Below are positions 44,336-52,919 of a stretch of 62,000 nucleotides of DNA, one piece after another. Below the pieces are notes generated by a model. The model saw only the letters and a list, made by a program, of their open reading frames with translations, searched no databases and had not been told where the DNA came from. Within the stretch, counting starts at the first letter, position 1. Each line of letters begins with the position of its first letter. Source of the DNA: Zygnema cylindricum (taxonomy: Eukaryota; Streptophyta; Zygnematophyceae; Zygnematales; Zygnemataceae). Both the position numbers and the translations under genes were made by a program. The stretch spans positions 1 through 62,000 of the forward strand of contig JBBHKE010003420.1 in assembly GCA_037447655.1 (NCBI GenBank), read 5' to 3'.

Positions 44336-46087
44336 TTATATTCTAAATAGAGGAAACAATATTCGAAGAGGGAAAAGGATGTTTACAAAGGGGCAAAAGA
44401 GGACGATATTTTAACGAGATTTCAAACGGTCTTTTAAAGGGCCAAAACGATAATTTTAAGGAAAAAAAGGCAAGGTCCACACTTTCCCAACCAAAAAAAC
44501 GTTGTAGAAGATGCTTGCCATTTTTCTACGTACATGTCCGTGACGAGAAGGGGAAAAAATAGCATGTACTCTCCCTCGTGCAAAATTTTTCGAAAACGTT
44601 TAACACGTGGAATAGCATTTTCCTATTCGTCAATCGACTATTACTTTAAATAAAATCTCCTCGTTAGTCGATTTTATTGGAAGTTTGAAGATGAGCTGAA
44701 AACGTGGAAGTGGGTCGAAATGATAATAGTGCCAAATTGGAGTACGCTCAAAGTTTCACGAGGACGCAAATTGTACTTTTACGGCTGAGGTTTTTTTTGT
44801 TTCATGTCCCATTTCTGTGAAAAAGAGTTAACTGCCACATTTTGTACACCAATATTTAATGAATGCCCAAATTAGTGTAATTGATGCTAATTAAACCATA
44901 TTTATGTCAAAGAATAAGGATAAAAAAAATATTAATTATAATTTAGGTTCGAGGGACAAATTTTGAAGGTGTTTATTTAGTGTTCTTAACAAAAATAGCG
45001 ATTCACAGTCTTCTGTACCATTATGCGAGTTGCCAAAAATGTGTCAAGATTTTATATAGTCCTTTTTTAAAGGACACAATCTAAAATAATTATACCCACG
45101 ATAACATTAAGCCAGAGTGAACGAGTATGGACGGTCAAAATTATTGCACGTCCTAACGCTCGTGTGATGTCACATGTCTTTCGTACTTTCATAGATTTGT
45201 ACTTTATATTCTAACATTCGAAATGGCATGATCGTATTTTATGTTCGATTTCGAGTATTACGAGTTGATTTCATCGACAATATGTAATTTTTTTTCACGG
45301 TTGCACAATTTCCCAACCTCCACGTGACAAGAAAATGCGCTAAAAATTGCTAACCGGAAGATATAGACCTTCGCGATGATCTTCTGTTTTTACGACATTG
45401 TGCGATGTAGCAAGTAGTGTTCCGTATCGAAGGCACCTTGCCAATATTCCATATGTACTTAAATTCGGGTATTCGGTAATAGATATATCGTTTTGATATT
45501 TGAGAAGTTTAATAGCGTGATACCTTTGTAAAGAATCGGTTTCGATATGCACTATTTATATCACGATATATCGAGGTGACTTTGGGTTCTAAAAAGTTTT
45601 CTGTGGGTCTCTCGTATGACTAACCGTATAATCTTGTCGTACGGACATTGAACTCCCACCGAATATAGCGTGATAATTTTTGTTCGTCCTGGAGCGATAT
45701 ATCGAGCCCTCTGATCGTTCGATATTCAATATATCGAATACATATTTTATCGCATAAATTTTTACCCGATACACAACACTAGCTAGCCACAACATTGTAG
45801 TAGCAAACCAAATTTGCCTCTTAAAATACGATAATATCGAAAGGAGCTTCACAATACGTATCACCACAGAGTATAAAAGTTGCAAAAGCCAAAATTTCCT
45901 ATACCACAATCCCACATTTTTTTTTTCAAAATCTGAACACCCGAAATCCGGTCGGGTTATGTCAAGCTCTTACCCGTACCCGAATATGTACAAAATTGAT
46001 GGTACATCTCCCTCATACCTTCCACGATACCAAGAGTACAGTGTACCATAATGTTGTATAGTATGGACACTAATGTACTGTACAGTA
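44336..46087. other. AT-rich spacer between copies A and B
   Basis: No gene is recognised. From about 44,980 the sequence is weakly similar to 57,190-57,560 (shared CCTAACGCTCGTGTGAT-like block), so it is the upstream part of the duplicated unit. ATATCG-rich stretches lie at 45,460-45,760. Confidence 0.5.
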
Positions 46088-46588
46088 CACCGCGAATCGT
46101 AATTAGAGTAATGAAAAAATTAGAGTACAAAAACTAAAAAAAAAAATTAGAGTAATTAACGCTAATTTATGTGATAGAGCCGTTTCACCTATGAAGTTTA
46201 CTCTAATTTATTTAAGTACTCTAATTTGGCACGCTAATATCCTCTACTGTAAATAAGGTATTTGTACAAAATTTGGCAAAACGTACAGTTTATCGTCACT
46301 ATGACGTTTGTACTACGCGGTTTGTTAAAACGGAGTTACATGATAACGACTTCTATTAAATCATTATTTGTACTTTTTTACTTAATAAAGTACAATTTTG
46401 CACGGTCGGAGGTCGTCCGTACTCCACACTATTTAAAACGAACCTATATTTGAATAAAAAACGCTAATTAAACTCTACCTTAAATAGAATAATGAAAAAA
46501 TTAGAATCATTTACTCTATTTCATGTGATAGAGTCGAAATTTCGAGCGACCGAATTAGAGTAATTTATTCTAATTACGATTCGCGGTG
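46088..46588. mobile_element. MITE 1 (TA target, Tc1/mariner-like)
   Basis: The ends are perfect 20-bp inverted repeats, CACCGCGAATCGTAATTAGA, and a TA lies on each side (46,086-46,087 and 46,589-46,590). The 501-bp interior has no coding sequence, and contains further TAGAGTAA inverted motifs. Confidence 0.8.
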
Positions 46589-46595
46589 TACTGTA

Positions 46596-46794
46596 CATCG
46601 CGAATCGTTATTAGCGTTATGAACTCTATATCAGCACCCCCAAATTTTGACATAAATACCTTAAATAGAATAAACTACACTATTTAAGGACGTGGACCAT
46701 AATCTGCCACGTCTCCTGGCACTAAATTAGAATGAATGACGCTAATTCTTTCTTTACACTAATAATTTCTCAACGCTAATAACGATTCGCGGTG
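46596..46794. mobile_element. MITE 2 (TA target)
   Basis: The ends CATCGCGAATCGTTATTAGC and the complement of CACCGCGAATCGTTATTAGC match at all but one position, with TA on each side. At 199 bp it lies 7 bp from MITE 1 and belongs to the same terminal-repeat family. Confidence 0.8.
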
Positions 46795-46809
46795 TAGTAG
46801 AACGTACCG

Positions 46810-47568
46810 GCGAAACCTTCAATTCTTTTCGTTGTTTTATTACCCGGCCGTACCCGAATTTGTTGTATTTTTTTTTGAATCACCCGGCCGAATCCGGCTG
46901 GCCCCCAAAATTTGGTAACCGTATCCGTTCTGGACCCGACGCGGGTGGGCGGTTACGGATCGGGTACGGATTCGGGTACCCGCTTGCGACCTCTGCCACA
47001 GTATCCTGAAGGGAAGCATCTTTCGCCTATGCAAGTTCCAGCTACGTCGTTTCCTCTTGCTATTGCGTAGATTCCCGGCCTCAATTTCGAATCAAGTTGC
47101 ACATGGGAGATTCGTACCATCTGAACTTTGGCAGGTTGGCCATGCAAGACGTTCGACCGTACGATCGAGCAAAGACATCCAAACGCACAAGATATAGCCA
47201 TGCCAAAGTTGCGCCATACGAACTGAATCGTACGATTGCGAGGCTGGCCGGGTTGATCGACGCCATGCAGTGCAAATCTGCCGTCCGATTAAAGATCATC
47301 GGGGCAATCACTCTGGGCCGTGAGCTGCTTCAAAGCCGGTCAACTCTCCCTTGAACTTTAGCCTAGAAAATCAATGTAAAGGCCTTTGACTTTTCCCAGA
47401 GTATTTCTTGTGTACCTGAACTTATAAATGTCGAGGAAATGTTTTAGATTATGTCATTGTGGTGGTGCAGAGAGTTAGAAAAGAGTTAAGGCAAGATACT
47501 TATACCACACTTAAAGAAGACTGTTTACTCTTAAGCACTGAATTTGGTCGGCGGATAGGAAATTAATC
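46810..47568 (+). promoter_or_regulatory. Upstream region of copy B
   Basis: About 700 bp are shared with 58,040-58,855 upstream of copy C. They contain repeated GGGTACGGAT-type motifs (46,940-46,985). A short open frame (47,097-47,354) is partly conserved in copy C (SYHLNFGRLAMQD / PYHLNFGRLVMHD), but the minus strand is equally open there, so coding is unproven. A TATA-like TATAAAT (47,423-47,429) lies 140 bp before the start codon; copy C has TGTAAAT at the same place. Confidence 0.55.
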
Positions 47569-47698
47569 ATGGCGAATTCGTTTGTTTTTAGTCTTTTTGT
47601 CGTTTTGTGGAGTGCAATGTTGTTGGCTTCTATGGCTAAGTTGGGTTTCGCGGAATCGGAAAATGTGGAAATGGAAAATGCACTTACCGGCGATATCG
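47569..47698 (+). CDS. Copy B exon 1: signal peptide
   Basis: ATG in a good context (ATCATGGCG) opens 43 codons: MANSFVF, then a hydrophobic core (SLFVVLWSAMLLASMA), KLGFA and a likely cleavage before ESENVEMEN. The donor is GTACGT at 47,699. The exon is 130 nt and ends in phase 1. Copy C exon 1 has the same length, with about eight residue differences. Confidence 0.8.
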
Positions 47699-50600
47699 GT
47701 ACGTTTTCTTCGTAAGCCGGTATTTATTATTATTATTATTATTTTTTTTCCTTCTATTCATTACATTGTCTATTTATTGCTGTTTCTTTTCTTGATTCTG
47801 GTATCGTGGTATACTCAATAATGGTGAGGATTTTGATGTTTTACTTTGGTGTTATAGACTAGAATTTTTATATGGACTGTTGAAATTTGTTGAAATTTGG
47901 TATGAATATTACTTCATGAGAAACAGCTTAACAGTTTTTAAGACCTGTAAAGATTACTATTTTTTCAGCCATTGAATCCATTATTTTTTTCTTTATCCTA
48001 TGAAATTTCACTATGACCACTGTTGATCCCACCTGAATTTTCTTTGCAGAAAAACGAAAAAAGTTTTTTTTAGTCAAGAATTCTTTCAATTTTGTTTATT
48101 TTTTTCTGTTGACGAAGGAATCTTGATATTGGACTGATCCGTTTCCCTGTGTTCCATGTTCCGTATTCTGTTTTCCATTTTCTTCTTTCAGATCCGTTAG
48201 GTGCAACTGGACGACATCTTCTCCAAGACAGCCGTGGTAAAACCCGATAGTCCTCAAAAAAACAAAAGGAATCGCAATTGTCTTTCTCAAAACCCAAAAA
48301 AGTGTGGATATCTTTCTCCGAATAAACTTCTTTCGCTCATTCCCTCTAGACTCCTTTTAAGTTTTGTAAAGCATTTATCTTCTAAGTACATTAGCAAAAG
48401 TGTAAACGCAAAACTGAACATCATATCAGCATCTGCTGACGCTTAGCCCAATGGTGATTTCTATTGTGGATTGACGTTCTCACTGTGAATAATCGTTGTA
48501 ATGTTGTAAATTAATGTAAAGAGGCGTGGATCATTGACCATTAATCCTTGCGGCGGATAAATGACACGAATTTGACTTAGTGTTTTTTTTCAACGACTCT
48601 CTTGTTTTTTTTTTTCCCCTTCCATATGTCCCTCTCTCTTCCTCGTCTCTCCCTCTTCTACCTCTCTTTCTCTCCCTCCTCTCCCTCTACATCCCTATCC
48701 CTCCTCTCTCCCCTCTGCAACCAGCCCTCCGGTTCCGCCAGCCTCGCTACTGCCCAGAGTCCCGCCCTTTCTTATCTGGCGGGCGGTGCTACCAAACCTG
48801 TCCGTTCCGCGGCACGTGCACATACGCCAGCCCCGGTGGCCGATATGGTATGGTATCGATATAAATCTCGGCTGGCATCTTTCTTGGGAGGGTTCTTAGG
48901 AGGGTTCTTGGGAGGGTTTTTGGGCGGATTTTAGGGCGGCGGATCTTCGTAAGGGTTTTTGGGAAGGTTTTGTGAGTTTCAGGGTGTTTACGAGCTTCGA
49001 AAATCAAATTCGTTGAGGAAAAAGGAACAAGAAGAATAGAAGAAAAGAAAATGAGTTCACCGTTTTTGTTTGGATTTCATTCTTGAAGTTTGTGTCGAAA
49101 TGTTTCAACGATTCGAAATGATATAAAGAAAAAGGTCTTCAAATAAGTAGCCTGTATTGACTTTTTACCTTTTTTTTTGTGTGTTCATTAACACGCAAAA
49201 TTTTGTGTTTCCAGGGCGGAGGACGATGGAGGAGGACAGGGAAACTCTTGAAGTCGTGGAAGGTTTCTTTCGCTCTCTCCTTCTCTCCCTCTCTCCATCT
49301 CTCCCTTTCCCCCCTTCTCCCCCCCTCTCCCTCTCTCCCTCTCTCCCTCTCTCCTCCTCGCCCCCTCTCCCCCTTTTTCCCTTCAATCCATCCCTCCCTC
49401 CAATTTTCTCTCTCATCGTATTTTGGTTTCTGATCCACACTACTTTGTGTTTCCAGGACGCGAAACAATGGAGGAGGACAGGGAAATGCTTGAAGCAGGT
49501 CTCTCTCTCCTCGCTCTCTATCCCCTCGATCTCTAACTCGCTCTCTCTCGCTCTCTCTCACTCTCTTGCTCTCTCCCGCTCTCTCTCGCTCCCCCTCGCT
49601 CGTTCTCTCCCTATCGTCTTTTTTCCCTCTCATGCTCTCTCCCTCACCCCCCCTCTCCCTTTTTCTGCCTCTTTCTCTCGCCCTCTCTCGCTCTCTGCTC
49701 TCCCACTCTTTCACACACACATACATACAATTTTTTTCGCCTCCCCCCTTTCTTTCCCAATTTCTCTCTTCCTATCGCTCCCCGTTCCCCCCACTTTCCC
49801 TCTCCCCCCTCTCTTCTCTGTGTAGATATGTGTATACGGAAACATCCCTTTAATTATATGTATATTTTTTTTTTTTCTTAAGAGTTTTCAAAGGCTTTTC
49901 TTGTGTTTGCCTCTTTCATCATCATCTTTCAGTATCGCTGTCACTTTTGTGGTTGTTATTTTTTATTGTGTTTACTAACAAGCTACACACTTGAGCTCTC
50001 CCTCTATCCCTCCTTTCCCTTGTCCCTCTCCCTAAGCATCCCGATGTCCTTCCTTTTTCTCACTTATCTCCCTCTCTCCGCCTCTTCCCTCCCCCTTCAG
50101 CCTGTCTGCTGCTGCGCAATGAGAAGGCAAAGGCGCTTTGCATAATCGCTGCGGGCCGAAGAGGTCGGAAAAAGAAGGAAGGGGAGGGAAGGGGAGGGCA
50201 AGGGAGGGAAGGCGAGGGGAGGGGAGGGGAAAGGAGAAGAGGGGAGGGCTCCCCGGGTTTTGGGGAGGGTTTTGAGAGTCAGGGGGTTTCCGGTGAGGAT
50301 AAATGTGGAATATTTGAATTTTGATGTAGAAAAAATGAGCCTTAAAAAAAAAAAGTGGCAAACAATGAAGTATAAGGGAGTTATAGCAAATTGATATAAA
50401 CGTTTTTTGTTACATTTTTATCGATGAACTTCCAATCCGAATTCCACAATGATTTGAAAACTTATTTTCAATCTCATTAAAAGAAAATAAATATAACTCT
50501 TACTGTCTTGTTTCTTTGTTTTTATTTATCAATTTATTATTTTTGTATCATTCCTCATTTTGATTATTTTTCTAAAAAGGCAAACGATGGAGGACAGGGA

Positions 50601-52870
50601 GACAATTGAAGATGCAGTCTCTCTTTCACCCTTCTTGATTTTTTACAACAAACTATTTTTGGTTCCATTTTTGACTCCAAACTATTTTTTGTGGAACCAG
50701 GAAGGAAGACGATGGAGGAGGACAGGGAAACTCTTGAAGACGTGAATGGTGTTTTTCGATCTCCCCTCTCCCTCACCTCCCTTTCTCTCTCCCTCCCTCA
50801 TCGCTTTCCCTCCAATCCCTCCCTCCCTCTTGCCCTTCCCGTCCATTCTCTCTCTCTCTCCCTCCCTCTCCTCCTTTTCCTCTCTGCCTCTCCCTCTCCC
50901 TCACCCTCTCTCGCCTCTCCTCCCCCCCTTGTTCTCTTTCTATATCTCTATCCCTCTCTCCCTCACCTTCTATCTCTCTATTTCCCAATCTCTCTCCCAC
51001 TCTCTCCCTCTCTCCATCTCTCTCTCCCTCTCTCTCTTTACATCTCTCTCTCCCTCTCTCTCTTTCTTACATCTCTCTCCTGCCTCTCTCTCTCTTACCT
51101 CTCTTCTCTCTCTCCTGCCTCTCTCCATCCCTCCCCCTCCCCCTCTCCCCCTCTTGCGTATCGTCGCAATACCTTTCCCCCTTCTACCTCTCATGCATTT
51201 CTCCATCCTACCTCTCTACCCCTCTCCCCCTCTCCCGTCTCGTCGTAACTTGGATTTTTATTCACACTGTTTTGTGTTTGCAGGTCGCGAAACAATGGAA
51301 AAGGATAGGGAAACGCTTGAAGATGCCGGAGGTCTCTCTCTTTCTCTCTATTTGTCACTCTTTGCCTCCTTCGTCTCTCCATCTTGTCTCTTCGCCCTCT
51401 CTCTTACCTTTCAACTTTCTTTTCTATCCCCCCACTTCTAGACTCTCACTTACCCCTCCATTCTCTCTCTCGCTCTCAGCCTGCCTCCCCTCCCCCTAGC
51501 CCGTCAATTCACCTCTCTCGCTCACTATTAAAGTTCCTTTTTGTTACTTTTTAATTTACTTTTTGGCTTTAAATTGGTTTTTGATTTCAACTATTTTTTG
51601 TTTCCAGGACGAGAAACAATGGAGGAGGGCAGGGAAATGCTTCTTGAAGCAGGTCTCTCTCTCTCTCTGTCCTATTCCCTCGCTCTCTCACTAAATCTCT
51701 CTCGCTCTCTCACGCTCTCTCCCACTCTCTCTCGCTCTCTCCCACTCTCTCCCGCTCTCTCCCACTCTCTCCCGCTTTCTCCCACTCTCTCCTGATCTCT
51801 CTCGCTCTCTCTCGCTCTCTCTCGCTCCCTCTCGCTCTTTCCCGCTCTCTCTTGTTCTCTCCCACTCTCTCTCCCTCTCTCGCTCGTTCTATCTCTCTCC
51901 CGCTCTCTCTCTATCTCCCGCTGTCTGTCGTTCTCTCTCTCTCTAGATTTCCCTCTCATACTCTCTCCCTTACTCTCCCTCTCCTTCTTTCTACCTCTTT
52001 CCCTCTCTCTTTTTGTCCCTCCTTTCGCCCTCCCCTCTCTTACTCACACACATATACACACCCTTCTCCTCGCTCCTCCCTCCTCTCCCTCCCTTTCCAA
52101 ATTTCTCTCTTCATAACTCTTCCCATCTCCCCACACTTCCCCTTCTCTCCCCTCTCTCCTCATCTGTGTAGATATGTGTATATAGAGACATCCCTATATA
52201 GGGATTAAATTGTTTTCCATATTAGTTTTCATTTTTTATTCGGAGTTTAGAATATTTCTTCAGAAGCTTTCTTCCCTTCGCCTCCTTCATCTTCTCTCCC
52301 TCTATCTCTCTATTCCCTTGCCTTTTTTTTCTATTTGCCCTCTCTCCTCCCGATGTCCTACTTTGTCGCCCACTTATCTCCCTCTCTCTCCCCCTCTCCC
52401 CCCCTCTTCCCCCCTCTCCCCTTCTCCCCCTCTCCCTCCCTCCTCTCCCTCCTCTCCAGCCTGTCTGCTGCTGAAAAGTGAGAAGGCAAAGGCGCTCTGC
52501 ATCATCGCCGCGGGCCGAAGAGGTCAGACGCAACAGGAGGGGAGGGAGGGGAGGGGAGGGGAGGAAAGGGCTCCCCGGGATTTGGGAAGGGTTTTGGGGA
52601 GAGTATTGGGGAGGTTTTTGAAATTCAGGAGCTTATTGGTAAGAAATATGTGATTATCTTAGCAAATCATTGCGATTTTGTTTGGATTTTATTAATCAAT
52701 GAAGTATTAATGAACATTTAATTTCAATTTCATTGAAAGCGAATAAATAGAAATTTTCATTGTTTTGTTTCTTTGTTTTTATTTCCCAATTTGATAAATT
52801 CTCTATTACTCCTCATTTTGATTAACTTCCTAGGAAGGAAAGCGATGGATGATATAGAAACAATTGAAGA

Positions 52871-52919
<49 letters not shown>

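Noticed and set aside
49139-49726. Minus-strand frames rich in ERER and GER repeats
   Set aside because: They are the reverse complement of the CT tracts. No start context, domain or conserved length supports them.
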